Source: RZYX01 sp036654375 (GTDB lineage: Bacteria > Bacillota > Clostridia > Oscillospirales > Acutalibacteraceae). From it: a stretch of 64,000 nt of DNA. The position numbers were made by a program, and so were the translations under genes. Positions 26,823 to 36,581 of this stretch are shown piece by piece. The notes under the pieces are model-generated. The model saw only the letters and a program-made list of their open reading frames with translations, did no database searches and was not told the DNA's origin. The stretch is from contig JAVVSD010000009.1 in assembly GCA_036654375.1 (NCBI GenBank), positions 1-64,000 on the forward strand, in the 5' to 3' direction. The stretch's first letter is position 1. Each line of letters begins with the position of its first letter.

Positions 26823-28505
26823 TTATTGTTCTGCTGTCTGACAAATTTTAATCATTTCTTCAACAGTTGTAATTCCTTGCTGAACAAGCTCTAATGTGCT
26901 TGTTCTAAGGGTTTTCATGCCCTGCTCTTTAATTGCGTAGTCATATATATCGTCCATTGGAACACACTCAGTTATCATTCTCTTCATTTTCTTATCGACG
27001 ATAACCATTTCATGAACTGAGATTCTTCCTTTGTAACCTGTGTTATTGCACATATGGCAACCCTTACCTTTGGTTACCTTATCAATATCTATGCCAATCG
27101 CTTCGCGCTCAGCTGCATCTGGCTCGTATTCATACGCACAGTTTGGACAGATTTTCCTTACAAGTCTTTGTGCAACAATTCCAACTACTGAGTTTGCAAC
27201 AAGGTAAGGTGCAACTCCCATATCTTCAATTCTTACAATTGATGAAATGGCATCATTTGTATGCAATGTTGAACAAACTAAGTGTCCCGTTATAGCTGCA
27301 CGAACTGAAATCTGTGCAGTTTCGCCGTCACGCGTTTCACCAACCATTATAATGTCAGGGTCCTGTCTCAAAAGAGAACGAAGTCCTGCTTCAAATGTTA
27401 GTCCTGCAAGTATATTAACTTGTGTTTGATTGATTCTTGCCAAACTTCTTTCAACTGGGTCCTCAATTGTAGATATATTTACAGGTTTTTGTGACAATCT
27501 TTCAAGTATCATGTAAAGAGTTGTTGTTTTACCAGAACCAGTTGGCCCTGTTATATAAATAATGCCGTTGGGATTGCCAAGCATTTTTAACATTTTTGCA
27601 TAGTTCTCATCATTCATACCAAAGGTTCCGCTGTTATCTACTTTTGTATTTGTTGAAAGATAACGCAAAACAGCTTTTTCTCCGTAAATTGTTGGAAGAA
27701 TAGAAACACGGATATTTATATCATATCCATCTATAAAGCTTCTAAAATGTCCATCTTGTGGTACTCTTCTTTCGGCAATATCAAGACCTGACATAATCTT
27801 TATTCTTGCAACAAGCTGTTTATGTATTGTATTTGAAAGTGTAAGATAATCAACAAGCATACCGTCTGAACGCATACGAACAGAAGTTTTTTCCTCGAAC
27901 GGTTCAATATGAATATCACTTGCGCGTGTGCTATATCCATGAACAAGAAGACTGTTAAGGAATTTTACAATAGGAACATCGTCGCCACTTTCAAGCTCTT
28001 CAATTTCCTTAGCAGATGGACCAATCGGCAATGTTGCTGAAATATTAGCCTTTTCAGCTGCATCCTTTGCACCAACCTCAGAATAATATAAATCAATAGA
28101 TTTTGTGATTTGATCACTTTCAGCAAGATAAACTTCAAGTGTCATTCCTGTTATCTGTCTTACATCCTCAACTGCATAAAAGTTTAAAGGATCGCTCATT
28201 GCGACCGTTAGCTTTCCAGATTGTTCTGAAATTGCAATCATATTGTATTTAGATGCAAGTTGCTTTGGTATTTTTGCAACGGCCCTTACATCAACTTTAA
28301 ATGTATCAAGCCTAATAATTTGGAGTCCCATTCTTTTGCCAAGTGCATCCAGCACTTCTTTTTCAGATATATAGCCAAGTTCGACCAGAATCTGACCAAG
28401 CTTTTTTGTCCTATCCTGTTTTTGAATAGTTAGAGCCTGCTTAATTTGTTCCTCTGTAATATAGCCATACTCTTTAAGCATCTCACCTATCGGCATATTC
28501 CTCAT
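26823..28505 (-). CDS. pilB: Type IV pilus assembly ATPase, PilB/GspE type
   Basis: 560-residue secretion ATPase driving pilin polymerisation on the cytoplasmic side of the inner platform. N-terminal GspE-N repeats (LGQILVELGYISEKEVLDAL) are followed by Walker A GPTGSGKTTT (about 320), the Asp and His boxes, Walker B DPDIIMVGETRDGETA, and a zinc knuckle (CPNC ... CHMC). GGAGG precedes the ATG by seven bases. It is separated from the other pilus genes by a terminator, so its level may be set apart from theirs. No PilT retraction ATPase is in the window. Confidence 0.95.
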   Translation of the reverse strand: MRNMPIGEMLKEYGYITEEQIKQALTIQKQDRTKKLGQILVELGYISEKEVLDALGKRMGLQIIRLDTFKVDVRAVAKIPKQLASKYNMIAISEQSGKLTVAMSDPLNFYAVEDVRQITGMTLEVYLAESDQITKSIDLYYSEVGAKDAAEKANISATLPIGPSAKEIEELESGDDVPIVKFLNSLLVHGYSTRASDIHIEPFEEKTSVRMRSDGMLVDYLTLSNTIHKQLVARIKIMSGLDIAERRVPQDGHFRSFIDGYDINIRVSILPTIYGEKAVLRYLSTNTKVDNSGTFGMNDENYAKMLKMLGNPNGIIYITGPTGSGKTTTLYMILERLSQKPVNISTIEDPVERSLARINQTQVNILAGLTFEAGLRSLLRQDPDIIMVGETRDGETAQISVRAAITGHLVCSTLHTNDAISSIVRIEDMGVAPYLVANSVVGIVAQRLVRKICPNCAYEYEPDAAEREAIGIDIDKVTKGKGCHMCNNTGYKGRISVHEMVIVDKKMKRMITECVPMDDIYDYAIKEQGMKTLRTSTLELVQQGITTVEEMIKICQTAEQ

Positions 28506-28647
28506 TATCTATCCTCCACCACGCAAAAAAATATATATAAAAGTCTCTAAAAATCACAGTTTAATATAGTTTACACCATTATCTGCTAATGGTCAATAAC
28601 ATTTGAAAACTCTTAAAAATAACTGGCTAATGTTGATAAATCAATAT

Positions 28648-28682
28648 ATAAAAGGGTAACAATTAAGTTACCCTTTTATTTT
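28648..28682 (-). terminator. Terminator between the pilus operon and pilB
   Basis: Stem AAAAGGGTAAC (28650-28660) pairs with GTTACCCTTTT (28667-28677). The minus-strand tail is T-rich. It closes the pilin-to-28696 operon and isolates pilB downstream. I see no clear promoter for pilB in 28506-28647. Confidence 0.8.
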
Positions 28683-28695
28683 TTTGATGTTAGAT

Positions 28696-30264
28696 TTATG
28701 GTAATCCTATTTCACCTGCTGGCAATGAATTCCATATTGTACTTGATGTATGATTTACTTTGGTAATTGTAAAGGTATATCCATTTGGTCCAAACATTAT
28801 TTCTTCTGTATACTCGCCAACTGAATTTGAATCAATGTCACGCATTACGGCTCCAGATGATTTATCTGATAAGTCATATAATTTCGGAGCTTTATCAACT
28901 GGAGAAAGTCCAGTTGTCACAGTTGGTTGATAGTACCATGTACTTTTGTCTTGATGAAATACAATAAAAGCTTTATTAAATGATCTCTTTCCTCTATTAG
29001 TCCAACCATAAACATTATCTGGCTCGTTAAAGTCAATTGAGTGAACAGTTTTTTCAATTCTTAAAGGGAATATTTTGAGTTTATAGGAATTCCAATCATC
29101 AAACCACTCGCCCCATCTAACTGAATATAGATTATAATCTAATATTTGGGATGGAGAATATGTTTGAGTTGCTACATCGTATCCCGTGTTATCATTCATT
29201 TTAAATAAAGCTAATTGAACCATGTTTGCACGGTACCCATCAAAGGTACTATTTGCAAATTCTTTCTCAGGATCCTTAAACTTTGGATAGCTGTCAACTG
29301 TTACTTTCCCGTTAACAGCATATCTATCTAAGAGCAACCCATAAAAAACTTCTTCTTTTGTAGCATGAACACCATTAAAATATTTCATCTCATCATTTTC
29401 AGCATAGACTATTTTTCTTGGTGTATATCCTCCAAATAAGTCTTTTATTTCCTCCCTTGCTTCTGTCGCAGCTTCATTTTTAGCTATATTTCTTGCATTC
29501 TCATCGGTAGGATTATCTCTGTTAGCTTGTTCAAGTGCCATCTTTAACTCGTTATTAATTTGATTGTAGTCAGTTATGATTTCCATTGCATCACTGGATG
29601 CCTTATAACCTTCTACTTCAGTCATAACTAATTGTTCATCACAGGAAAAACTAATGTATTGGTTTTGATCTTTCAATTTGTTTTTTGAATTAGTTACAAT
29701 TAAATTTGAACTTTCACCATCGCCTAACAGACCAAGGTTTATGCAACGAATAGTATCTGTTCTTTTATATACTTCCTGCTCGTCCCTACAAACAACTATA
29801 GTAATAGATAAGTGCCTATCACTTGTTTTATCGTCGGAATACTTGTATGGTGTAACACTATATTTAATCGTTCTCCCTTGATAAAATGAATCCGAATATG
29901 GACTTTCGTTATACATATTTGTAACTTTTGAATTCTTTGATTTATATTTTAATAAACCTGAATTTGTGCTATCCTGTTTTTGTTCAATATAAAAAGCTTG
30001 ATCATATTTTTTTAAACATTCACTTTCAGAATTAGCAAGTTCAATATGCGTGGCATATTGAGCCACAGATTCAATTGAATCAAATATTGCATCTCCAACC
30101 ATTTTATCAATTGAAAGACTGGAGCTTGAAGCAAACATTCTACCACTTGACGAAATCATACCCATAGTAATTCCCATGAGAACACTTAATATGAGCGTTG
30201 TAATTATCATCTCAATGAGTGTAAAACCTTTTTTATTATCAAACAAGTTTCTCATTGTTTTCAT
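28696..30264 (-). CDS. Large minor prepilin (PilW/GspJ-like)
   Basis: 522-residue protein with a class III prepilin signal. NKKGFTLIEMIITTLILS puts the cleavage Gly at about residue 13 and Glu at position +5, followed by one hydrophobic helix. The remainder is an unusually long globular domain with many aromatic residues and no family I recognise. AAAGGGTG precedes the ATG. It is last in the pilus operon, next to two other prepilin-like genes. A tip-located, possibly adhesive, minor pilin is a reasonable inference given its size. Confidence 0.82.
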   Translation of the reverse strand: MKTMRNLFDNKKGFTLIEMIITTLILSVLMGITMGMISSSGRMFASSSSLSIDKMVGDAIFDSIESVAQYATHIELANSESECLKKYDQAFYIEQKQDSTNSGLLKYKSKNSKVTNMYNESPYSDSFYQGRTIKYSVTPYKYSDDKTSDRHLSITIVVCRDEQEVYKRTDTIRCINLGLLGDGESSNLIVTNSKNKLKDQNQYISFSCDEQLVMTEVEGYKASSDAMEIITDYNQINNELKMALEQANRDNPTDENARNIAKNEAATEAREEIKDLFGGYTPRKIVYAENDEMKYFNGVHATKEEVFYGLLLDRYAVNGKVTVDSYPKFKDPEKEFANSTFDGYRANMVQLALFKMNDNTGYDVATQTYSPSQILDYNLYSVRWGEWFDDWNSYKLKIFPLRIEKTVHSIDFNEPDNVYGWTNRGKRSFNKAFIVFHQDKSTWYYQPTVTTGLSPVDKAPKLYDLSDKSSGAVMRDIDSNSVGEYTEEIMFGPNGYTFTITKVNHTSSTIWNSLPAGEIGLP

Positions 30265-30292
30265 TATAATTCACCCTTTCCATATGATTTCG

Positions 30293-30646
30293 TTACTGAT
30301 TTGATTGTGGTATTGTGTTAGGTAAAAATACTTTGTATTTTATATGTGTATCTGGGTCTTCATAATGTAAAAACTTCCCTGGGATTTTTGTATACTCAAA
30401 ATTACCATTTTTAATACCTACAGAAATTTCGTCACTACTCGTTAAAGAGGATTTCACTTCAACAGCTGTTGCTACTTTTGCACTACTCGTCTTATATATA
30501 TTTGCCTCATTAATTAATGAACCAGCAGTCATAAACCCTGTCATTAGCATAAGACTTGCAATTGCCAACAAAACAACTCCTATAATAGTTTCAACAAGAG
30601 TCATACCGGATTTATTTGAAAAAGTAGATTTAAGCCTTTTAATCAT
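30293..30646 (-). CDS. Minor prepilin (PilV/GspI-like)
   Basis: 117-residue prepilin. The signal NKSGMTLVETIIGVVLLAIA shows the cleavage Gly, Glu at +5 and a hydrophobic helix. The short C-terminal domain is unassigned. The ATG at 30646 follows AAGGGAG by nine bases; longer in-frame starts overlap the upstream gene and are rejected. It lies between the PilX-like gene and the large minor prepilin, the usual place for a PilV-type priming pilin. Confidence 0.8.
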   Translation of the reverse strand: MIKRLKSTFSNKSGMTLVETIIGVVLLAIASLMLMTGFMTAGSLINEANIYKTSSAKVATAVEVKSSLTSSDEISVGIKNGNFEYTKIPGKFLHYEDPDTHIKYKVFLPNTIPQSNQ

Positions 30647-30660
30647 AACCTTCATCTCCC

Positions 30661-32034
30661 TTAGTCTGAGTAGTTTGACAATACCCACATTTCGTCAATT
30701 TTTTGTTTTGCAACTTGTCCACCGTTTGATGTCATATAATTAACTGTAGCGTCATTTTTTACTTCTAAGCTTCCAACATTTATTGAGCCATTTACAACAA
30801 CATTATTATGCAAAATTACTTTTGATGTTGGAGCACCATAAATAGACATGAAAAAGTTAAGCCTTCTTAACTCCTCTGGAGATGAACCAGCTGTGTTACC
30901 TAATTCAAGCACTGCATTTTCTCCAAGGTATACATTTAAATATGTTATTTTCTGGTTCATTACCCATTGATAAAAATCTTGCATGCTTCCTAACCAACCG
31001 CCATACTTCTGCGTAAGACCATACTTTACTCGCATTTTACAGTTGTCTTCAAGTATTACATAAGCTATTGGAGTTACTTGATCCAGTTCAGTAAAAGCAT
31101 CTGATTTAGTATAATCAATTTGTGTAATATCATATGTATCTAAATCTGGGAAAAGCCATCTATCAAAATATTTAATTTTTATATATCTTGCATTATTTGA
31201 AAGTGTTCCTTTTGATAAAAAGAAATCGTTTATGAAATTGGGGTTAAACTCTTTACTATATCTCGTGTATGAAAGAACAGAATTGTAATTTCCCTGCATA
31301 AATGAATTTACAAGCATTCTTGGTGTTTGTATAATATTTTGATATTTAGCATCCAATGTGTGATTTGAAATTATAAATTTTGTGGATGACCAAATTTGCT
31401 TTCTTGGATTTGCGGTTGCAACATCTTTATCATAAGTTGTTTCTTTATTAAATGTTGTTCCAGCGACTTGACTAAATGGTCTTAAAGTAATATTTCCCTT
31501 ACTTACAACATTTCCGCCAATATTTATTTTACAATTAAATCCAGCATCATTATCAACATAAAGGTCTGTATTAGTCGTTAATGTAAAGTTACCTGTTTCA
31601 GGTACTGAAAGTGATTTTACAGCAATACCGCCAAAATACAAAGACTGATTTCTAAGTGTTGCATTCATTGTATATTGTATGTCAGCATATTTCGAAGTTA
31701 CTTTTACTTTAACAGAGTCACCAGAGGCTCTTTTAATTTCTGCACTTGCTGTCCCCATATCTTTAGTAAACCCAAAATTATCAATTTGAGTTTTTGCACC
31801 ATTTCTTACTGGCATCATTCTTGATTCAGAGCCATTTGTCATTAATTCAGAAATTATCATATCCGTTGCCGAGCGTGCTGTGAAATAAGCTTGTTTTCTT
31901 TTAACTGAAGTTATTGTGCTGTTATGGTATCCAAAAGCTAAAGTTAATAAAGTTCCTAGTAAAATTGTTATAATCACAGATAATAAAACCGTCCAGAGAA
32001 TCGCTGAACCGTCTTTATTCTTTAATTTATTCAT
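30661..32034 (-). CDS. PilX-like membrane-anchored pilus protein
   Basis: 457 residues. The N-terminus (NKDGSAILWTVLLSVIITILLGTLLTLA) resembles PilX-type pilus assembly proteins: a short basic start, a Gly-Ser before a helix and no Glu at +5. The middle (about 150-200) and end (about 390-440) hold beta-helix or bactofilin-like runs (VNGSINVGSLEVKNDATV). GGGAGTG precedes the ATG. Assignment rests on position and N-terminal shape; the large globular part is unrecognised. Confidence 0.65.
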   Translation of the reverse strand: MNKLKNKDGSAILWTVLLSVIITILLGTLLTLAFGYHNSTITSVKRKQAYFTARSATDMIISELMTNGSESRMMPVRNGAKTQIDNFGFTKDMGTASAEIKRASGDSVKVKVTSKYADIQYTMNATLRNQSLYFGGIAVKSLSVPETGNFTLTTNTDLYVDNDAGFNCKINIGGNVVSKGNITLRPFSQVAGTTFNKETTYDKDVATANPRKQIWSSTKFIISNHTLDAKYQNIIQTPRMLVNSFMQGNYNSVLSYTRYSKEFNPNFINDFFLSKGTLSNNARYIKIKYFDRWLFPDLDTYDITQIDYTKSDAFTELDQVTPIAYVILEDNCKMRVKYGLTQKYGGWLGSMQDFYQWVMNQKITYLNVYLGENAVLELGNTAGSSPEELRRLNFFMSIYGAPTSKVILHNNVVVNGSINVGSLEVKNDATVNYMTSNGGQVAKQKIDEMWVLSNYSD

Positions 32035-32111
32035 AGTCTCACTCCCTTTAGTAGTAAACAGAATAACAGTATTATTCTGTTTACTACATTTGTGCTACAT
32101 CAAAGAGCTAC

Positions 32112-32750
32112 TCATTCTACACTATCACTAAGAACCATTGAAATTGTAGCATTTAAAATTGAACTATCTCCTGCTAATGTCAAAGTTAGAGATTGAACAT
32201 GTATTCCTTCAGAATCTGACATTGACGCAGCCATAGCACGAACATTTTCTACGCTACCTGAGGCAACAAATTGAACATTTGCTGCTGTTATTAAAGACTT
32301 ATCATCTGCTATTACACCAGATGCAACTTCCTGTTCATTATTCTGTGCTGAGCCACTCATTTGAGGATTAGCTTTTGGAACAGCATATGGTACTAATTTT
32401 ACTCTATTGATATCTGTAATTTGGAGAGAAAGAGGCGTTAATCCCATTTCAATCACTTTATTTGTAATTGCTTCATCAATACCTGATGGCTTAGAGTTAT
32501 TGAATACTTTTTCTGCAGATTTTTTGTACTCACTATTTGCTACTGCAAGTAAACTTTTATAACTATCAATCTTGCCCATCTCTGCCACCATGTTTTCTTT
32601 TTGTGCTACAAGTGAGCTTTTAACTTGTCTTGCTTCACTATATTTATCTATTGACGGAATAATTATAGTTTTTATTGCCATAAGTGCAATAACCGCTAAT
32701 AAAATGAAATATAATACTTTTTTATTTCTATCCGTAAGGGTTGTGTTCAA
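32112..32750 (-). CDS. PilO-like inner-membrane pilus assembly protein
   Basis: 212 residues: a short cytoplasmic start, one membrane helix (about 10-30), a coiled-coil stretch (about 35-75) and a ferredoxin-like periplasmic/extracellular domain. This is the PilO/GspM layout. Sequence identity to PilO is not obvious, so the call rests mainly on order after PilM and PilN. The start is TTG with GAGAGGG ten bases upstream. Confidence 0.7.
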   Translation of the reverse strand: MNTTLTDRNKKVLYFILLAVIALMAIKTIIIPSIDKYSEARQVKSSLVAQKENMVAEMGKIDSYKSLLAVANSEYKKSAEKVFNNSKPSGIDEAITNKVIEMGLTPLSLQITDINRVKLVPYAVPKANPQMSGSAQNNEQEVASGVIADDKSLITAANVQFVASGSVENVRAMAASMSDSEGIHVQSLTLTLAGDSSILNATISMVLSDSVE

Positions 32751-32778
32751 TTTAGTTCATCCCTCTCTAATATAATTT

Positions 32779-33453
32779 TTAATTACCGTTACATATACAG
32801 TCTACAGTAAAGGCATAGCCACCTTGGCCGCCATTATAGCCTTTATAGCTCGTATATGCAAATTTCCCCGTTGCTTCCAAATTATTTATGAAGCTTGGAA
32901 TTGCTTTAATATCTGTTGTTTTACAAGACATTGAGAAATATCCCTGTGCACTTTCAAAAATTGCTGATTCAATAGTAACTGATTGTGGCATTGCACCATA
33001 TATTGAGCCAAAGAATTCTTGGTTAATTTGAGGATATTTTTTCATGAGTTCTAAGGTCTGATCTAAAGCAGATTTCGATGATTTTTTATTTGCTATATCA
33101 TCAGATAACTTTATAGCCTGATTATAGGTGGCTACATTATTTGAGTCATCAACAAATTCTTGAATATTTTTATTACCTCTAACTGTAATAACTGTCATCA
33201 CATTAATTATTACAACTATTGCAACCAATGCTCCAAGCACTCCTGCTGCAGGTGCAATGAAAAACATTGGGTTCACCTTTGCTTGCTTTCCTTCAACAAC
33301 TGTTTCGTATCTCTCATAGAAGTTCATGTCTTTTTGAGCAAGATATTTAACTTTTGTTGTTTTGTTTTTACCTAAATCTTTAATGCTTTGCAAATCAATT
33401 TTTTTATTGCTTGTATCTTTCTCTGCATTATCTTTCTTTGAAAACTTATCCAT
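32779..33453 (-). CDS. PilN-like pilus assembly protein
   Basis: 224 residues. The first 60 are highly charged and cytoplasmic; one membrane helix follows at about 63-92, then a coiled coil and a small alpha/beta domain. This topology is that of PilN, which binds PilM inside the cell. The cytoplasmic tail is longer than the short PilM-binding motif of typical PilN. It lies 12 bases from pilM. GAGGTG precedes the ATG. Confidence 0.72.
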   Translation of the reverse strand: MDKFSKKDNAEKDTSNKKIDLQSIKDLGKNKTTKVKYLAQKDMNFYERYETVVEGKQAKVNPMFFIAPAAGVLGALVAIVVIINVMTVITVRGNKNIQEFVDDSNNVATYNQAIKLSDDIANKKSSKSALDQTLELMKKYPQINQEFFGSIYGAMPQSVTIESAIFESAQGYFSMSCKTTDIKAIPSFINNLEATGKFAYTSYKGYNGGQGGYAFTVDCICNGN

Positions 33454-33465
33454 TGATTACACACC

Positions 33466-34368
33466 TCACAATCTTATTAAATTGCCAACAGCGTAAAGAT
33501 AATCAGACAATAGGAATTGCGTTGAATCCGTACTGCCTTGATATGTTATCTCTGGACATGTTGGAATAGCTATAACATCCGCTCCAATCATTGCTGAAAG
33601 CTCGTCGCAAAGACTTTCCTCTTCGTCTGTTATACCACAAATGAACATATTGGTTAAGTTTTTGCGTGAACTCTCCGAACGAGCAAATTGAATAATTGAA
33701 GATATGTTGCGTGCAATTTCAATTTTTGATTGTTCAGTGCCTCTCTGGTCAAGCAATCTACTTCTGTTTGAAAAATTGTAACTTCCATTAATATGTAAAA
33801 TAGATGTCATATTATTCTTGTCAAGTATTACTACTATGCAATCTTTATTTATCATATTTGAGTTTGTTCTGAAAACTTTTAACTCACAGTTGATTGATGT
33901 ATCAATCGACTTAAGCTTAATTCCCACTGAATCAAATGTTCTTATATAACTTGCAATAAGCTCTTTACCTATGGCATTGCAAAGAACTTCTGGTTTACCT
34001 TGTTTACCATCTTCAAGAACAGAATAATCAAAAAGGAAGTTTGAAAATCCTTCTATCTCCTTAAACTCCTCTTGAATAAGTGCTTGAATTGCACTGACTG
34101 GTAAAACTGACGGTGTCTTAATTTTTTTATTAAGGATAGTGCCGCTATCAATTACAAGATAAACATCTTTCTTTGATATATCGTACTTTCCCCAAAGCTT
34201 TTCAAGGGCTTCCTTAACTGCAATTTCATTGGTAATAACGCCATTTACAATTGCTTTTTCAGGAAGTGAAATGAACATACACGATTTGACATCAATATGC
34301 TTTTTGTTTACTGTTGCACCCGTAAGTACCTGTATTCTCTCATTTGAAATATATACCGAGGTTATCAT
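33466..34368 (-). CDS. PilM-like actin-fold pilus assembly protein
   Basis: 300-residue soluble protein with the FtsA/PilM actin-like pattern: an N-terminal SVYISNERIQVLTG strand, DVYLVIDSG near 80, and a second lobe with IVVILDKNNMTSILHI. PilM forms a cytoplasmic ring linked to PilN. GGGAGGG lies 11 bases before the ATG. The gene sits between pilC and the PilN-like gene, as in many pilus operons. Confidence 0.8.
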   Translation of the reverse strand: MITSVYISNERIQVLTGATVNKKHIDVKSCMFISLPEKAIVNGVITNEIAVKEALEKLWGKYDISKKDVYLVIDSGTILNKKIKTPSVLPVSAIQALIQEEFKEIEGFSNFLFDYSVLEDGKQGKPEVLCNAIGKELIASYIRTFDSVGIKLKSIDTSINCELKVFRTNSNMINKDCIVVILDKNNMTSILHINGSYNFSNRSRLLDQRGTEQSKIEIARNISSIIQFARSESSRKNLTNMFICGITDEEESLCDELSAMIGADVIAIPTCPEITYQGSTDSTQFLLSDYLYAVGNLIRL

Positions 34369-34413
34369 CTGATTAAGTTCCCTCCCACTTTTAGCTTCAT
34401 TATTTTTATTATT

Positions 34414-35613
34414 TTAAACTCCGCTCATACCGCCAATATTGTCATACATACCATATATAGGCTGAATAACCGATATCATAACTGTGCCAACTATAACTGC
34501 CATTACAACAAGCATAACAGGTTCAATTAGTGCTGTCATTCTTCCTGATGCCTGCTCTGCCTCATAGTCAAATGACTCTGCCGTTGATTCAAGCATTTCG
34601 TCAAGCTTACCTGTTTCTTCACCAATAAGTATTGTTGAAGAAAGCTTGGGGTCAAAACCATCAACCTGAGCAATAGCTTCAGAAACCGTCATACCGTTTC
34701 TTACTTCTTTCACAAGATTGTCAAATTGTGATGAAATATACTCATTACCTATTGTACCCTTTGCAATTATCAATGCTTCAACCAAAGAAATACCGCTGGC
34801 ATATAGTGAACTGAGTGTTCTTGCAAAACGAGCAGTATAAATTATTTTCCAAAGTTTACCAAGTTTAGGAATTTTTAGCTTAAATTTGTCCAAAGCAATT
34901 CTGATATTGGGCTGCATTTTTAATATTTTTACACCAAAAATAATTCCTGCAATTACAATGAGAACTATGTACCAGTATGACTGCATAAACGCACTGATGT
35001 TAAACATTAATTTTGTCATTGGTGGAATGTTTTCTTTAAACATCTCGCCAAACTTGGGAAGAACAACTGTAAACAGCAAGAATATAACAGAAACTGTAAT
35101 AACACCAAGAATCATTGGATATGTCATTGCACTCTTTATTTTACTGTTTAATCTTTCTTCCTTTTCATAGTGAACTGCCATTTTCATTGATGTTACATCA
35201 ATGCTACCGCTTGCTTCACCAGCTTTATACATATTAATAAGCATTGGTGGGAAAACGCCTTCCTGCTCTTCCATGGATTCAGAAAGTGACATACCTTGCT
35301 TTAAAGATTGATACAGATTTGTATAAACTGCTTTAAGTTTAGCATCCATATCGCGTTCCATTATAATTTTTACAGCTTTTATTAAAACAACACCTGAAGA
35401 AAGCATTGTGCCAATTTGACGGCAAAAATCTGCAAGCTCCATTGGCTTTAGCTTTTTGCCTTTATGCTTTCCTGCTGAACTAATTCTGTAATCTACTATG
35501 TAGAGATTTTGCTCACGCAGTTTTTCCGTTAAGCGCTGTGCGTCATCAACATCCATTGTACCACGCTTTTTTTCTCCGCTCAAAGTAACTGCGTTATATT
35601 GATAATTCGGCAC
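34414..35613 (-). CDS. pilC: Type IV pilus inner-membrane platform protein PilC
   Basis: 399-residue GspF-family protein with two repeats of a cytoplasmic helical domain plus membrane helices (ADFCRQIGTMLSSGV, YEKEERLNSKIKSAMTYPMIL, ARFARTLSSLYASGI, LEPVMLVVMAVIVG). It is the rotor-like platform under the pilus, acting with PilB. Translation starts at GTG 35613, seven bases after AAAGGAG; an 18-residue upstream extension has no ribosome site. A gap of 100 bases to pilD contains a small inverted repeat but no clear promoter. Confidence 0.93.
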   Translation of the reverse strand: MPNYQYNAVTLSGEKKRGTMDVDDAQRLTEKLREQNLYIVDYRISSAGKHKGKKLKPMELADFCRQIGTMLSSGVVLIKAVKIIMERDMDAKLKAVYTNLYQSLKQGMSLSESMEEQEGVFPPMLINMYKAGEASGSIDVTSMKMAVHYEKEERLNSKIKSAMTYPMILGVITVSVIFLLFTVVLPKFGEMFKENIPPMTKLMFNISAFMQSYWYIVLIVIAGIIFGVKILKMQPNIRIALDKFKLKIPKLGKLWKIIYTARFARTLSSLYASGISLVEALIIAKGTIGNEYISSQFDNLVKEVRNGMTVSEAIAQVDGFDPKLSSTILIGEETGKLDEMLESTAESFDYEAEQASGRMTALIEPVMLVVMAVIVGTVMISVIQPIYGMYDNIGGMSGV

Positions 35614-35713
35614 AAAATCACTCCTTTGCCTGTAATTGTATGTATGTACTTGTAGCATACATTTCACAGTGTCTGACCACTTTTAATTGTAACCGGACAT
35701 TCTGAAATATATG

Positions 35714-36487
35714 TTATATTAAGAACATCCCAAGATATAGATTAATCAAATCTCCACCCCAAAGCATTGCAACCATTATACCCAACGAAAGGAATGGGCC
35801 AAATGCGAAATGCTCCTTTGCTCCGGATTTTTTGCTTATAAGTAAGTATATTGCATAAATTCCTCCAAGTAATAGCCCAAGGAACATCGCAACAAGAATG
35901 TTTTGCCAGCCGAGCAAAAGCCCACAAACTGCCATAAGCTTTATATCTCCTCCACCAAAAGCACCCGAAACTAAACTTGCTATTAAAAACATTGGCAAGC
36001 TTACCGCAAAAAAGCCAATTATCCGTTGATACCATAAAATATCCTCAAAAAAGAAGAATGATAAAGCTCCCGGAACTAATAGCCATAGCAAAAAACCATT
36101 TGGAATTTCCATTGTGTCCCAATCAACGAATGATATTGCTGTTAGCATTGACATTGCAAAAAAAGCTATAACTGCATCTATTGAAAAGTCAAGTTGCCAA
36201 ACGCAAACCATCGCAAGTATTCCACCAATAATTTCAACCAGCGGATATCTAAAAGAAATTTTGCATTTGCAGTCCCTGCATTTACCTTTTAATATAAACC
36301 AGCTTAACACTGGAATCATATCAAAAAACCGCAGAGTTTTCCCACAGCCAGGGCAGTGGGAACGACCTTTTGCAAAACTTTCGCACTTTGGGACGCGATA
36401 AATAAGAACATTTAGAAAACTACCAAAGCAACTGCCTATTATAAAAACAAAAATATAAAGAATTGTGTAAGCTAATGATACAGGCAT
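35714..36487 (-). CDS. pilD: Prepilin peptidase / N-methyltransferase
   Basis: 257-residue polytopic aspartic protease that cleaves and methylates prepilins. The N-terminal methylase part keeps the double CxxC zinc motif (CPGC ... CRDC, about 45-75). Catalytic aspartates lie in FVDWDTMEIPN and GGGDIKLM. The several prepilin-like substrates are encoded in the same operon. GGAGA precedes the ATG. Confidence 0.95.
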   Translation of the reverse strand: MPVSLAYTILYIFVFIIGSCFGSFLNVLIYRVPKCESFAKGRSHCPGCGKTLRFFDMIPVLSWFILKGKCRDCKCKISFRYPLVEIIGGILAMVCVWQLDFSIDAVIAFFAMSMLTAISFVDWDTMEIPNGFLLWLLVPGALSFFFFEDILWYQRIIGFFAVSLPMFLIASLVSGAFGGGDIKLMAVCGLLLGWQNILVAMFLGLLLGGIYAIYLLISKKSGAKEHFAFGPFLSLGIMVAMLWGGDLINLYLGMFLI

Positions 36488-36506
36488 AGTTATGTCTCCA
36501 TTTTGA

Positions 36507-36543
36507 GTAGCCCCGCACTATTGGCACAATCGTGCGGGGCTAC
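36507..36543 (-). other. GC-rich stem-loop between pilin and pilD
   Basis: A perfect 12-bp stem GTAGCCCCGCAC/GTGCGGGGCTAC lies 38 bases after the pilin stop. Neither strand has a T-run after it, so it is not a canonical terminator. It is better placed as an mRNA-end stabiliser or partial attenuator, letting pilin be made in excess over downstream assembly genes. That role is inference. Confidence 0.6.
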
Positions 36544-36581
36544 CCTAAACTAAATTGGTTTATCTAAGACCTTGTAGTGGT

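Noticed and set aside
36507..36543. Rho-independent terminator after the pilin
   Set aside because: The stem is strong, but no T-run follows on either strand.
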